This document shows, piece after piece, positions 1 to 12,725 of a stretch of DNA of 64,000 nucleotides. Each line of letters begins with the position of its first letter. Positions within the stretch are counted from its first letter, which is position 1. The DNA is from Piper betle (Eukaryota > Streptophyta > Magnoliopsida > Piperales > Piperaceae). The stretch is taken from NCBI GenBank assembly GCA_033002965.1, contig JAURVB010003122.1, positions 34,234 to 98,233 on the forward strand, written 5' to 3'. A program made the position numbers and the translations under genes. The notes beneath the pieces were generated by a model. The model was not told where the DNA came from and ran no database searches. It worked only from the letters and a program-made list of their open reading frames with translations.

Positions 1-1139
1 ATACGCAACTCAAACCTGATATTGCAAATTCTGATCGTTTCAAAAAATGAATCATCGTTTCAACGCATATTCTATTTGCGTAGTAGTTACCTGTATCTTA
101 GCTGCCTCGTGAATTCCAATCAATGATTTTGTGTGGGGATGGGGTTATTGGTTTCCGTTTGGATTTGGACTCTGGTTTAGGATCTATCAAATTTAGGTTT
201 GGACGTCAACCCGAATATCCTTAAAAGCTCAAGAATATGCCACGCAACAAAGTGGCATGGATATTGACTCTTAGATTATAATGTTTTCTTGAATATAAAT
301 AAAGTATTAACAACTTTTTGAACTGAAGAGAAGATAATTACTATTCATGATTGATATTTTTCGACTTTACCCACATTTTACTTGCATCCAGGAAGAATAT
401 GTATGTAATTTTGAAGATGCATGGATGTATAAATACAACCACTAAACATCTATCCACGTATACTTACAATAGTCAATATCTCGTAGAATAAAATGAGGGG
501 CAAAGTCCTTAAATTTTACATACATCTCTATGCATATGTGATGAATAGCAACGGCGAATTTTATGGCTCTTTCCTTTATACACCACTTTATAGTAAATTT
601 CTTATGTTATAAATTTGATTTGGATTTCAGTTTAAAGCGGAAATTGGTCCCATTCACCAGTCCACTGTTCTAGAGTGACCTCTACAGTAGTGGAAACACA
701 TTAGCTGTTTATAAACTTTGATGTCCCCAATAGGATATGCTATTCTCTTTCTAGTATCATGGTAGTGATAAAAACAAGATGTCTGTATGCGGCGGCTTAC
801 GTTAAAAATAGATTATAATTTTATAGATAAATTTTATTAAATAAAAGATAGACTATAATAGCATAATTCTGATTTTAACTCTAATTGAACGAGAATAAAT
901 AGGCTATGATAGTTTATTTTTTATTTTATTTTTTGTGTTATTTTAATTGATCAAATCTTATTATTTTATAAGTATGCGACATTTAATTCACCATTTATTA
1001 ATAACAATATATAATCTTCCTTCACACAAACAATAAAATATCTAAGTTAGAGCCGCCAAATTTTGACTTTATCCTATATTTATATTTCCAATGTCCTAAA
1101 AAATATCATAGACTGAAAATTTTTAATCCTCTTGACTAA

Positions 1140-1770
1140 ATTTTTCTAAAGTATAGGATGTGCAGTTGCACGCATTCTTGAGTAGGGCACACATCCCGCG
1201 TCCATAACCAGTTGTGCCTGCACCATACCAAGAAAAGCCAAGCTGGCCTACCTCTTCTCCCGCACTGGACTTTGTATGCCTTGCACTAAAATAAAGGATT
1301 GAGAAAAAATAAGTGTGTTCTTAATTCGTAACAGAACAAGATATGGAAGATTGTGGGTGATGGGCTTTGAGTATATACCTGGTATATGTTTTACCTGGAG
1401 CTTTGGGAAGAGCAGGCCTGCTACGTTGCTTGTCGATGTGGAGAAGCCAGTTGCATGGGAGCTCATTCATGACTCGGAGCAAATGCTTGTGTATTGGATA
1501 AGATATTGCTGAACATCAAGTTGGCATTGCGGTTTTCCTTTCTACTTTACTTGAGGGAGAGATGTTCTTTTGGTTGTTGAAAAGAAATGTAAAGGTACGA
1601 ATTGAAGGCAAGGAAAAGGCCGAGCATCAAAACAGGATATCGTTCCATGCAGTTTTCCGGTACCAGATGAGCAACAGAAACAGTTTTCCTTCTTCTATCT
1701 GTTTGAGCTCATGCCGAGTTGCAGATAGCCGCCCAACCAACCTCGACAATTTGTGCTCCAATTAAGATCT
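1140..1770. other. Conserved block of unknown function, unit 1 copy
   Basis: This block is retained at about 90% or better in all three tandem units (also 17160-17790 and 21480-22110), more strongly than the AT-rich sequence after it. It is less AT-rich than its surroundings and yields only short ORFs on both strands, none preserved end to end across the copies. It lies downstream of the phosphatase exon on that gene's strand, so it could be a remnant of a 3' part or of another gene. I recognise no protein family in any frame. Confidence 0.45.
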
Positions 1771-2626
1771 GCTGATTCTAGTTTTTGCTAGAAATTTTAA
1801 GGCCATTAAATGGAACAGAAATTGCTTTCTAAATGCCAATAATACAACGTTAATTTTCTAAGTCTACTTTACATATTATGTTACTAAATAAAATTATACT
1901 CAATGATGTCTTATTTTATAAGATAAAACAAGCCTATGCTCCTGCTCAAATTTATTGTATTTCTCATATATTATATCAGTAGTACTTACTTTAAAATTAT
2001 ATAAATAGAAGACTTTATTACTTTGTATAAGGAAATTACTAATTAAATTTATCGGTGTACTCATGCTGCCTTTAAATATAAAAATCTAATCTTAGATGAA
2101 TCAAATCTCTAAATATATCATATTAAAGAAATAAAATTTATCATAAAACTATTATAATATTATTATCATTGATATAAAATACACATTTCATAATTTTTTT
2201 AAAAAAAGTTTGAATATTTCAGTTATTTAAGATGATTCGATACAATTACTAACCGAAATATCAATATGAACTTAATTTGTCAATAACGCAAGCAAAAACC
2301 AAACCAAATTATTTTGGAATCAAATTGAATTACTTATTCAAGTTTGATTTCGTTCAATTTTTTAGTTTTCACCAAATCAAGAAATAAACACTTGACACAC
2401 AAATTGAGGAACAAAAGAGCTGTAAATAAATAAACAAATGAAACAAGGTGAATGAGTAAAAGAGCAATAAATAAAATAATAAGTACGCAAGTAAACATCA
2501 AAACAATAATAAATATTAAATAAATATTAGTTAATATATAATTAAATAAATAAACTCATGAATCAATAATTTAATAATTAATGCATAAACATAAATAATC
2601 TATTAATCATAAATAATAATAACTAT

Positions 2627-3170
2627 AACACCCTAAATCCGACTCACTCGTGAACTGAAACGAAATGTTATGGGTTATCTGATCAAGTCGGTTAACCCAA
2701 ACCTAAGCCGACGGACCTATTCTCAGTATTTTAAGATGAAAGATAAATCTTGTAATGCATGTATGAGATACAAAGAACCTAATATGATACTACAAGAATG
2801 ACATATTATATGCAACCACACTAAAAAACAATTAAGAATAAAAGAATCGATAAATCATTAAACAAAGTAGATAGAGTGTCCGAAAGTACAACAAGTGTTA
2901 CCATGTCAAATAATATATAATATAAATATTTAATAAAATATTCACACAACATTTTCATTCATTCACACAATAATCAATATTGGGTCGATTCTTAACTCAA
3001 CCGCTAATTAATATTTAACGCACATTATTGAATTGGGTCTTGACCCATTTGTTCATCCTCACTCATATTTAACTGTTCATATAGAGTGACGTCCACTTCA
3101 ACCATCAGTTCAAGTCATTTTAAGCAACACTAGCATTAGTCGATGAATGTTACTTATATGCTCCTTTCTA
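2627..3170 (-). repeat. Old LTR-end fragment, unit 1 copy
   Basis: The segment begins with a degenerate form of the TGTAACACCC terminus of the 3 kb gypsy LTR family, then follows that LTR's order: a short hairpin, a 'ttaagatg' block and a stretch ending near a 'tgggtc...acccat' motif. Divergent copies sit at the same place in units 2 and 3, so the fragment predates the tandem duplication. Confidence 0.6.
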
Positions 3171-3575
3171 GTAGCGTAAATAAAAAATGTACATAATTCA
3201 TATGTTAAACTACAAAATCGTCAAAATTATAAGGTTCGTCAAAATCGTCATCTTAGAAAATCAGAACAAAAATATATACAAAGTCTAATTAATATCACTT
3301 TTTAACCATTGGACATTAATAAATAAAAGGTAAATAAGTCATGATTACTTAATAGATAAAAACACTTTTTGGCTAATAACCATTCAATGAATAGTTGTAT
3401 TGATCTTTGGCTAAAGAGTTGGCTAATTAATAATAGTATCTAACCCTTCATAATGAAATGGTTAATAGCCATATGTCATTTGTTATTTCAATGATCTTCC
3501 ACGGGGTGCCATTTTTATCTTCGTCTGGAGCTAGATATCGTTTCACTGGTTGGTATTTCTTCCTTGGCAGCTAAA

Positions 3576-3770
3576 TTACCCTCCACCCCTCAACCCCTCG
3601 TCAAAAGGAACCGTCGCCGGCTCAAAGGGTCCGTCCAACGTGGTCGGTATTGCCACATTCTCCCCACCTATCCCCCAGAGCTGTGCCACCAGAGCCAATA
3701 GTACCACTGCGCATGCAGAAACCATTGTACGAGAAGACGACACACATGAGCAGTACTGCACTAATTCCAT
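3576..3770 (-). pseudogene. PAP15: Purple acid phosphatase (PAP15/phytase type) exon 1 fragment, unit 1
   Basis: Seen: a minus-strand ORF with Met at 3770 and a second Met at 3725, followed by a hydrophobic signal-peptide-like stretch (VVLLALVAQLW). Next comes the IPTTLDGPFEPATVPFDEG segment, which resembles the mature N-terminus of plant PAP15/PAP13/PAP23 enzymes (IPSTLDGPF-PVTVPLD). Those enzymes are secreted metallophosphatases that hydrolyse phytate and other phosphate esters. The ORF stops soon after this motif. A small deletion relative to unit 2 changes its tail. None of the metal-binding motifs of the catalytic domain (GDLG, GNHE, GHVHAYER) appears downstream on this strand, so I call it a truncated copy. 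An alternative is a genuinely short secreted peptide. Confidence 0.6.
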
Positions 3771-3946
3771 TACTTTATATATGATGGGCTAGTTATACAC
3801 ATAAGATTAATCTATTGGGCATCCACCAATTAATGGTATTCTTGTCAACATGAAACTAAGAACATAGAAACGAATTGGTTGAAGATGAGTGGAGGAAGGG
3901 ATGGTGGAGGACCGGAGATGTGCATCAACAGTGGAAAATACGTTGC

Positions 3947-3956
3947 GCATTTATAG
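3947..3956 (-). promoter_or_regulatory. TATA box of the phosphatase fragment, unit 1
   Basis: Minus-strand CTATAAATGC lies about 180-220 bp upstream of the candidate start codons, after a CT-rich tract typical of plant core promoters. The motif and its surroundings are conserved at 19981-19990 in unit 2. Confidence 0.5.
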
Positions 3957-4578
3957 AGATAGAGAGAAGGGGAAGTGGAAGAGGTGGGAAGAAGGAGAAT
4001 CGTGTAAAGTATATATTCGAGGAGGGCGGGTCGAGTGATGATCGGGAATGGGATATGCTTTGCCGTGTTTTGCCAGTACTGGGTTATTGACGCTGTTGCA
4101 TGTCGAGATGCGTAATTCGACACCCGCCACTTTCAGACGCTGCGCTTTGTTCCCAACTGGGGATTGGGTAAGGTGTGGTTCCCAAGCCCTCCGGGTAGAA
4201 AATATATCATACACAACTCAAAGCTGATATTGCGTATTCTAATCGTTTCAATAAATGAATCATCGTTTCAACTCATTTTCTATTTGGCAGTAGTTACCTG
4301 TATCTTAGCTGCCTCGTGAATTCCAATCAATGATTTTGTGTGGGGATGGGGTTATTGGTTTGCAGTTGGATTTGGACTCTGGTTTAGGATCTATCAAATT
4401 TTGGTTTGGACTGGTTCGACCCGAATATCCTTAAAAGCTTTAGAATATGCCACGTAGCAAGTGGCATGGGTCTTGACTCCTGGATTATCATGTATTATTG
4501 AATATAAATAGATTGTCAAATTTCTTCCATTTGTTTTCTTTTTGGCTGACCCGAAAATATAATTAACTCAGGATGATA

Positions 4579-4583
4579 CTTAG
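4579..4583. repeat. Left target-site duplication (CTTAG) of the chromovirus
   Basis: CTTAG precedes the TG of the left LTR and recurs at 16215-16219 after the right LTR. The uninterrupted site is visible in unit 3 near 20540-20560, where the flanks join with a single CTTAG. Confidence 0.92.
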
Positions 4584-7500
4584 TGTCACGGGTCCTTTCT
4601 AGCCCTAAATTTTTTGACCAAAAACCTACCCGTGCGTGCGTATTCCCCTCCTCGGAACACCAACCTCACTGCCACAGCTGAGTACCGACTGTTTGTAGCG
4701 GCACTATGAAGGGTAGCGCTCTCGTGAAGGCTTGCACACCCGGCTAGTAGCACGCGTCCAACTGCCAATAGCGCTTGTTGTGCTGAACTGTTGAGTACCG
4801 ATCACAAAATCCAGCGTATGCAGCGGCATCGCTGCTGCATACGCACCAAGTATGCCCGTAGTATGTTCGCCCCAAGTGCCGGTCACGCACACCCGACACG
4901 CACCAGACCCGAATCACGGTCCAAGCACCTCGGCTTCCAAATGCGACAATCACACTACTCCAATTACAGGAATCCACCCAACCTTTATTCAAACAATAAA
5001 CAAAGGATATTACAAGTAATCACTCACCTTGACTACTTGCTGGTCGTGGACATGCAACGCCACGACCAGCCTCTCAACTCGCCTAAAAGACTTCCTCACA
5101 ACCCCAAGGCCGATCCCCTGATAAACCCAATAACATGCACTAACCAGATGCAACGAGGTTGCTACAAAAACCAGACGCGTACTCTGACCCTAAAGGCAGA
5201 TGCACGACCACACCAACCAGCAGTCGTCCACGAGGTATCCCCACCCGAACTCCACGAGTAGGCTGCAGCAACACCCAGCGGTCTCCTTGTTCGATCAGGC
5301 TATTCTCCTCCACCAAGAATGCATGATGTCCAGATCTTCACAATTGCTCTGTCAATTGTCTTCTGCTTGTTGTGCCTTGTATTTTCTGAAGTCGTCTTCA
5401 TCAAATACGCCTAGATGTGTTAGTTGCAACCGGATATTCTCCATATCCGCTGGTGTGAGATCCTCAACTTAGTCCCACATCTAATACCCACTGGGAGAAG
5501 ATCCTGTTTATAAATGGGAATGGACTATAGATCTTTAACTTCCGGGGTACCCATTTTAAAGAAATGACTTAGCCCATTACGTTGCACTTTGGGCTGAGTC
5601 GTTACAGTTGGAGATCTCCTCTAATCCAACATAGCATCCAGATTCGCCCATGTTTATCTCCAAGCCTTGTGTCGAACTTATCTCCAATGAGTCACCACCG
5701 ATCTCTCATTGGTTCGTGGAGAAGATCATATATTCACCAGATGTTATCCACAACTCTATCTACAATTTCTATAATCCACCAATGTAGATAAACATGTCGG
5801 CTACATGGTCAAACCTTGCTGGTTCAACCCTGAGCCAACTCCCGATCAACCTCTCGTGCCAAACCCTAGCCACTGCTGTGCGCAACCAAATACCGCAACA
5901 CGGTCCATGCCGAACCACCTAGCCTCGCTACCGTGTCTGAATATCGGTATTTGTGTCGGCATTGCTCGTGCACTAGTCGTTGCACGCGCCGCTCGCCACT
6001 AGTCGCGCCCAGCGCTCGCACGTCTCGGCCCAGCGCGCTAGTGCACGCTCGCTCACTCACAACTGTCTACACTGTGCTCGAGCGCGCGCTCTAGCTGATG
6101 GTGCCCGCGCACGCTGCTGCTCGTGCCGCTATTTGTAGCACTATAAACCCGGCACGCTGAAGCGCACGCACACCGAACCTGCTCGGCACTATGCTCGCTC
6201 CAGGGCATCGACCAGATTCCTCGGCGCCACTCGATCACCCTTGATCGCGCCCGACCACAGGGTCTCGACACTACTCAACCCATATCACACACATGCTCGG
6301 TACTTATATAGGCACACTCGGTCATGGTCACAACCTCGCTCCACCCATGCTCGGCCACTGCTCGTCCACAGGTGCTGGTCACGCACCATTGCCCCGAACC
6401 AACTTGAGGTTTCCCTTAGCGCCCATGTGGCGCCATTGTAACACCCCAAATCCGGTTCACGCTCGTGAACCGAACCGGCATGTTACCGGCCCCGGTTAGG
6501 TCGGCTAACCCGAACCTAACTCATACGGATCCAATCTCGGCGTCTTAAGATGAAGATACAACTCTCAAAGCATGGATGAATACACAAACCCTAACATGGT
6601 ACTACGTGAATGACATACAAATCAGAGTGCACACCAAGACAATCCCGATAAAAATTAATGAAAACTTTGAAATATAACGGATAGAGTTTCCCCTAAAAAT
6701 GCAATTAGGGGCCACCCTGTCAAATATACATATGCAAATATATATCTAACCATATATCAAATAATTTCATTCATATAAAATATAAAATCTAACATGCTGT
6801 AACTTATTTTAAAACTTGGGTCTCAACCCACTCCGCTGCGCAACTCTGATCATATTTTGCATTCTGTTATCGTGTCTTAACATTTCATTCATATCATATC
6901 ATCATGCTCAAACATTTACTCATAGCATGTGTATAAAATAACATCATAAACAAAACATTAAATATTTAATCACCCAATGTGTGTGTGCAGAAGACCTTAT
7001 TGCTCCTCCGTCCCAGCTGGCTCATCCATCTCGTGCTTATCACCTACATATATATAAGAAAAACGTCAGTAACAAGCGTTACTGGTCCGGAAAATAAAAT
7101 AACTATAACAAACTGGCTATGAGAGCAAACTCTCATCTGAAAGAAAACATCATACTCCACGTGAACACTCTGAAGGGCACTACTGAGGAGCCACTGGGCT
7201 GCAGACCCGGTAGCATCCCGAACTTACTGCTCTGCTGCTGGTACTGTGCTACTCTCAGCACTTCTTTTTCAGTACTTCTCATGAAACTTTATCCTAAGCC
7301 CTCTCCGAACCTCCATATCTCTCCTGGCCTTGAGCACGAAGGCCGAGTACTCTCAGGCAGTCGCCTTTAGTACCCTTTGAACCACAAGTCCGGACATGCG
7401 CTGTACTAAACAGTACCCGTAAACCTCCACGTTCTCCGGGTGTGAGGAACTCAAACGCGGAGTTGTCAGGATCCCTCGGGAATGGAACAGTCCGCTGGCA

Positions 7501-9646
7501 CTAATCCAGAGCCCGCTTTGACTGTCACGGCATCCTCTGCATGGTACGTGCAGTCGGTTTCTCCATCTCTCGTCTCACTGAAAACTCGATAAAACTATAT
7601 ATATAGGCCTGGGAAGGGATTCATATAATAGGCCCGAAGGCAACTTGTGGTGGATCTTGTTTTCGAAATCATCCTCGAGGGATCTCATCCTCGAGGGGTT
7701 ATTAATCCGGAAATATTCGATTAAATGGCCCGAGTTAAGTGGGATCCAATAAAACGCCACTTAACCCGCCCTGCAATAATAAAATAAACATACAATGGAA
7801 GAGCGTAAAACAAGACGAGTCCTAAACGGACCTGGTAGAAGCTCCAAGCGTGTCGTCGCGCCTAGGCGGCGAGCTCCTACTTCGTACCTACACATCAAAA
7901 CTAAATACTAACGCCCGCTAACTAAATGATGCATCAAAATCAATGAATACCACACACGACATAATAAATATCCATCATAGTCAAATAATCCTGAAGGAGA
8001 ATAATCCTAACTCAAACTATTTATACTATATTTTATTCTGTTTTTTCTAAATTACATCATGATCACTTATCATGCTCCAACTCATTCGATCTCATTAGCT
8101 CACTTACTATTCATTTACAATCCCTCAAATCATACAATCATTACTTCATCAGTAATTAGGCATTATCATGATAAATAATAAGTCCATGCTACCATGCTAT
8201 GCTAATAATCATCAATTTAAATAATCAAATCGGAGGTAATTATACCTCACGTCGTCGACAATCGGCGACGGCTAGGGTTCCGTCGCGCGTCTCGGAGCTC
8301 AAATTCGGCGCTCATCGGCGTCCGAAGCTCGATCTGGCTCCACTGGGTGAGCCCCGCGGAAGATCCGGTGAATTCCGGCGAATTCCAGAAATTCCGATTT
8401 TCCGGCGGTTTTCCGGCAGCTACTGGCGGTTTTCCGGCGACTTCCGGTGGTTTTCCGGCGACAATCGCCGGCGACGTCTACTGATCGGAAAGGGGTCGTG
8501 TTGGGTACCCTCGGAACCGGCTCGGCGAGCCCGACTCATCTACGAGGTCGACGCGGCCAACGGAGGTGGTAGCTCGCCGGAAAATGGGTAAAACAGAGCG
8601 GCGGCGCGATGGGTGGCTAGATCCGGCCGGCCAGGGCGGCGATGGCCTCCGTGCTGGTCGGGGAACGTCGCTGGAGGCCTGAGGGTGCTGAGGCGACCGA
8701 CCGATCGCGGTGGCGCTGGTCGCCGGCGGCGGAATCGGCGACGGAGGCGCAACACGGGCGCGGCGTCGCGGTGTGGCTTCCTCGCGTCGCGGCGGCCCGA
8801 CGTCGCCGGACTTGGTCGGGGCGGCACGGCGAGGCTGTCGTCGGGCTAGACGGCGACCATCGACGGCCGGGCGGCGGCGGCAGCGACGGCGGCGGCGACG
8901 CGCAGTGGCGGCGCGTCGAGGTAAGGGTTTGGGGAAGAAAGCAATGCGCGGGGTGTGTGTGGTGGCAAAGTCGTAAATATTACTTGACTCGTCTCCGACT
9001 CGAGTCAAAATAATATTTAAGTCATAAAAAAATTCCAAAAAATTATGGGAAAAATCCCATAAAATCAAACAACACAAAAAAAATCATAATGATATGCTCT
9101 AGAACTATCAACCCACCAAAAATGCCCGTAACGCGTCCTAACGCGGTAAACGGCCTAAAACTAATTCTACGATCCACTATATATAAAAATAAAAAAAATC
9201 ACTAGCATACTCTTATATATTCTGATAACTCATTCTGTTCTGCTGTGTTCATGACGTTATCATCATATACTTGGGTACGCATGACCCTCATAGCTCATAC
9301 ACGCGACCGGCGTCGGCTCGGTACACGTGTCCTGAAACTGACTCAACTCGAAAAAATAACGGTCGACCCGACCGGTTCTGAATATAAAACCCTAACTCGA
9401 ATCGTGGGTTTTACAGCTATGCTCGGTACCTCATTGCCGACGCATCTGCTGCTACACGTCCCAGCACCAAGTCTCGGTCCATCATTCAACCTCGGCCCTT
9501 CCTTGCCTGCAACTATAACACCCATTAGCACTTGGTAAGTTGTTTCACCACACAGGCAGCATCAGCCACCCACTCCGGACTCGGGATGACTAGGGACAAC
9601 CGCCAAACCCTAGCACCCTGGACGCCCTGCAATTACTCCCGTGACA
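4584..9646 (-). repeat. 3' LTR of the chromovirus, split by a nested solo LTR
   Basis: Aligns with 14299-16214 throughout except for the nested insertion 6437-9415. The own LTR sequence is 4584-6436 plus 9421-9646, about 2.08 kb. Ends are TG...CA in element orientation. It keeps about 150 bp near 5455-5610 that the 5' LTR lacks. Confidence 0.88.
6437..9415 (-). mobile_element. Solo LTR A of the 3 kb gypsy LTR family (2979 bp)
   Basis: Starts TGTAACACCCC and ends TTTTACA on the plus strand, so TG...CA. Flanks are GCCAT (6432-6436) and GCTAT (9416-9420), a 5-bp duplication with one mismatch. The undisturbed target is visible near 15985 in the other LTR of the host element. Near-identical sequences occur at 23585-26524 (inverted) and 55329-58313; the latter has a primer binding site beside it, which shows that the LTR reads on the minus strand here. 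Internally there is a TATA-like U3 near 9178, a palindrome near 8980-9018, a GC-rich block 8250-8960, an AT-rich intron-like segment 7888-8245 and a long 3' part. No internal domain is present. ORFs in the GC-rich part are compositional. Confidence 0.9.
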
Positions 9647-12600
9647 GTCCTCCCCCACCAATGAGACCCGATGTCCTCATCGGAGGGTTAAGCCCTGCCC
9701 AGTACTTCTTGATCTGCCTTTCAAACTGCCATAGATCCCTCTCCTTTTCCCAGCTCGCCTCGCTCCTCGGTTCCCCTCTCCACTTGATAAGATACTCCGT
9801 CCCAGTGTTTGGAGCACCTTGCCTATGTTCCAATATCTTCCCCACCTTCTTCTCATATTGCTGCCGGACTGTTGGTGGAGCTCTTCTAGGACGAGCTCTC
9901 CTTGGATTGACCACATCCTCATGGAAGGGTTTGAGAAAACTTACGTGAAAAGTCGGGTGGAGCTTATACCTATCGGGTAGCTTCAACCGGTATGCCACGC
10001 TCCCAATAACTTTCTCCACCTCGAAGGGTCCATCGTACCGCTGCACCAAGGACCTGTGCACGTCAGTATGCCTGATCTTCTTCCAGATCTGGGGAGTTAG
10101 CTTCAGCATAACTTTGTCCCCCACGCTGAATGACAACGGCCTCCTCCTGAGATCCGCATACCTCTTCATTCGGCGCGTAGCCTTGGCCAAAGAATCCACG
10201 GCATCCTCATATAGGTCCTGCCTGTCTCGTGCAAACCTAAACGCCGCTGGACACTTCACTCCACGTCCCTGTAGAGCAACCTCCTGTGGTGTCAAAGGTT
10301 GATGGCCCGTTGCTAGCTCAAATGGACTCAGCCCTGTTGCTGAAGAACGGTGCAGGTTGTAACTAAACTGCGCCGCATCAAGAAGCTCCAACCAGTTTTG
10401 CTGGCTGGCTGTGACGAAATGCCTAAGGTACTCTTCCAGCAAGGCATTCGTCCTCTCAGTCTGCCCGTCCGACTGAGGGTGATTGGCGGTAGAAAAGTTC
10501 AGCTTGCTCCCCAGCAGCCCGAACAAAGTCGTCCAGAACCTCCCTGTGAACCGGGCGTCTCGGTCACTCACAATATCCGCCGGCATCCCAAAATGCTTCA
10601 CCACGTTCCTAAAGAACAAATCTGCAGCTATCTCGGCTGTACATGCATGTGGAGCAGCTGCAAAAACGGCGTATTTGGAGAACCGATCCACTACCACCAA
10701 AACCGAAGACATTCCCTTAACCCTCGGGAATCCCGACACGAAGTCAAGTGAGACCGAACTCCACGGTCTCGTTGGAGTAGGTAGAGGCTGCAGCAAGCCA
10801 GCCTCCAGTCTTCTCTCCACCTTGTCTTGTTGGCACACTAGACAAGATTTCACGAAAGCCTCTATATCGGCCTCCATTCTCGGCCAATAATACACTCTAG
10901 ACATGAGTGCATACATCCGGTCCCTACCAGGATGTCCTGCCCACTGGGTGTCGTGGGACTCCTCCATCAGCTTTCGTCGTAGCCTCCCAGTAGGAATGTA
11001 AAGACGTCCCCCACTGGCATAGACTACTCCATCATCCAACCAGTACTTACGAACCAGTCCCTCACTGATCCGGTCAACCAACTTCCGGTACTCAAGGTCC
11101 TCCTTAGCCAAGTCCCGGACTTGCCCTAGCAGCTCCGTCTGAATCTCGGTTAGGGCTGCCACCATCTCCAGGTTCTTCCTGCTCAAGGCATCAGCTACCT
11201 GATTAGATTTACCTGGTTGGTGCAACCACTCAAAGTCATATTCTGCGAGAAACTCCTGCCACCTAGCTTGTCTCGGCGACAACTTCTTCTGGGTCTTGAA
11301 GAAGGTGTTGGCAACGTTGTCTGTTATAACCACAAACTTGGACCCCAGCAAGTACACACGCCACACTCTGAGACAGTGAACCACAGCTAGCATTTCCTTC
11401 TCATGAGCTGAATACCTCATCTCGGCCTCTTTCAATTTCCAGCTCTCAAATGCTATTGGATGTCCGTCCTGCTGTAACACACCTCCCACGGCTCTATCTG
11501 AAGCATCGGTAACTACTTCAAATGGCTGACTGAAATCCGGCAATTTCAGTATTGGTTCTGATGAAATGGCAGCTTTCAGCTCATCGAACGCCGCCTGGCA
11601 TGGCTCCGACCACGCCCATGACTGAGTCTTCTTCAGCAAGTCAGTCAATGGTGACACCACTCGGCTGTATCCTTGAATGAACTTCCTGTAGTAATTGGCT
11701 AACCCTAGAAAGCTCCTCAGCTCGGTCACCTTGGTTGGCTCCGGCCACTGTTTAATTGCCTGAACCTTCGATTCCTCCATTCGCACCTCTCCATTGCCAA
11801 TTCGGTGGCCTAGGAAGCTGATCTCCCTCAGGCCGAACTCACATTTCTCCTGTTTTATAAATAGCTCGTGCTCCCTCAATCGATCTAGGACCTGCTTCAA
11901 ATGACCCCAGTGCTCCTCCTCGGATTCACTGTACACAACTATATCATCCAAGTAAACCACCACGAACCTGTCAATGAAACCCCTGAACACATCGTTCATC
12001 AAGTTACAAAACGTCGCTGGTGCATTGGTCAGCCCAAATGGCATCACGAGAAACTCATAGGACCCATATCTCGTGACCATAGTTGTCTTCGGGACGTCCT
12101 CCGGCGCAATCCGGACTTGCCAATATCCCGTCCTCAGGTCCAACTTAGTAAATATCTGTGCTTTACTAAGCCGGTCAAATAGATCTGCAATTAGGGGAAC
12201 TGGGTACTTGTTCTTCACTGTCACCTTGTTCAGCCCCCGGTAATCAACACATAGCCTCATCGAACCATCTGTCTTTTCCTGGAACAGAACCGGTGCTCCG
12301 TATGGTGCAGTAGATGGTTGTATCTTACCCGACTCCAGCAGCTCACCCAGCTGGATCTTCAATTCAGTGAGTTCCTTAGGCGACATACGATATGGCGCCT
12401 TAGCTGGTGCCCTAGCTCCCGGCACTAGCTCGATCCGGTGTTCGATCCCTCGCTTGGGAGGTAACCCCTCTGGCAACTCGGCAGGCATAACATCAGCATA
12501 CTCCGTCAGTAATCCTGCCATAAACTCCGGCACCGCCACCACACGACCCGGCTGAACCTCTACCATAACTGCAAGATAAGTTGAGGCACCTCGCTTACAC

Positions 12601-12707
12601 CCCCGAGCCACTTGCATTGCCGACAAGTGCTCATCACTGAAGGTGCGATCCTCAACCCCTGAAGGCTTCTCCTGACCACGGACAAAGCTAGCACCCCCTT
12701 GGTCCAT
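9633..12707 (-). CDS. Chromovirus pol: reverse transcriptase, RNase H, integrase, chromodomain
   Basis: An uninterrupted 1024-residue ORF. Order: RT about residues 90-290 with [10 protein letters not shown] and the catalytic YLDD at 252-255; RNase H about 395-510 with TDAS near 400 and ADALSRK; integrase zinc finger about 585-625 (H...H, CLVC); integrase core about 650-755 with D655, D714 and the TERTN glutamate near 751; GPF/Y-like region RYDGPFEV; and a chromodomain near 955-1010 (KILEHR...YLIKWRGEP...SWEKE...W). RT and integrase copy and insert the element; in this class the chromodomain guides integration to marked chromatin. The frame is the same as the upstream protease ORF and is separated from it by one TAG at 12726-12728. 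The last four codons lie inside the 3' LTR. All catalytic residues I looked for are present. Confidence 0.95.
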   Translation of the reverse strand: MDQGGASFVRGQEKPSGVEDRTFSDEHLSAMQVARGCKRGASTYLAVMVEVQPGRVVAVPEFMAGLLTEYADVMPAELPEGLPPKRGIEHRIELVPGARAPAKAPYRMSPKELTELKIQLGELLESGKIQPSTAPYGAPVLFQEKTDGSMRLCVDYRGLNKVTVKNKYPVPLIADLFDRLSKAQIFTKLDLRTGYWQVRIAPEDVPKTTMVTRYGSYEFLVMPFGLTNAPATFCNLMNDVFRGFIDRFVVVYLDDIVVYSESEEEHWGHLKQVLDRLREHELFIKQEKCEFGLREISFLGHRIGNGEVRMEESKVQAIKQWPEPTKVTELRSFLGLANYYRKFIQGYSRVVSPLTDLLKKTQSWAWSEPCQAAFDELKAAISSEPILKLPDFSQPFEVVTDASDRAVGGVLQQDGHPIAFESWKLKEAEMRYSAHEKEMLAVVHCLRVWRVYLLGSKFVVITDNVANTFFKTQKKLSPRQARWQEFLAEYDFEWLHQPGKSNQVADALSRKNLEMVAALTEIQTELLGQVRDLAKEDLEYRKLVDRISEGLVRKYWLDDGVVYASGGRLYIPTGRLRRKLMEESHDTQWAGHPGRDRMYALMSRVYYWPRMEADIEAFVKSCLVCQQDKVERRLEAGLLQPLPTPTRPWSSVSLDFVSGFPRVKGMSSVLVVVDRFSKYAVFAAAPHACTAEIAADLFFRNVVKHFGMPADIVSDRDARFTGRFWTTLFGLLGSKLNFSTANHPQSDGQTERTNALLEEYLRHFVTASQQNWLELLDAAQFSYNLHRSSATGLSPFELATGHQPLTPQEVALQGRGVKCPAAFRFARDRQDLYEDAVDSLAKATRRMKRYADLRRRPLSFSVGDKVMLKLTPQIWKKIRHTDVHRSLVQRYDGPFEVEKVIGSVAYRLKLPDRYKLHPTFHVSFLKPFHEDVVNPRRARPRRAPPTVRQQYEKKVGKILEHRQGAPNTGTEYLIKWRGEPRSEASWEKERDLWQFERQIKKYWAGLNPPMRTSGLIGGGGLSRE
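9647..9660 (-). promoter_or_regulatory. Polypurine tract next to the 3' LTR
   Basis: Minus-strand GGTGGGGGAGGAC directly abuts the LTR terminus TGTCACGGG. This is the expected primer for plus-strand DNA synthesis. It lies within the end of the pol reading frame. Confidence 0.85.
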
Positions 12708-12725
12708 AATCAGAATTCCTCCAAG

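Larger units (their letters stand above)
1..4208. repeat. Tandem repeat unit 1 of 3 (about 4.2 kb)
   Basis: The window opens at the same phase as positions 4209 and 20231; all three begin with a near-identical stretch. From there long collinear blocks recur in units 2 and 3: the conserved block near 1.14-1.77 kb, AT-rich filler, an old LTR fragment near 2.63 kb and a phosphatase first exon near 3.6 kb. Unit 1 lacks about 180 bp near position 290 that units 2 and 3 keep, which includes the target of the chromovirus found in unit 2. The left edge is cut by the window, so further copies could lie upstream. Confidence 0.9.

Noticed and set aside
7119..7370. 83-codon ORF found almost unchanged in three LTRs (also 25636-25887 and 55968-56219)
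   Set aside because: The conservation is that of the LTR DNA as a whole, including the opposite strand. It carries no recognisable domain and lies downstream of the intron-like segment on the antisense strand of the element.
8478..9077. Long Arg/Pro/Ala-rich ORFs in several frames of the LTR GC-rich block (also 24022-24517, 54023-54565, 57261-57906)
   Set aside because: They occur in all frames of GC-rich DNA, change length and sequence between LTR copies and carry no domain.
9532..9948. Plus-strand ORFs over the chromovirus pol region (also 10350-10890 and 11901-12182)
   Set aside because: Shadows of the pol frame with no family motifs.
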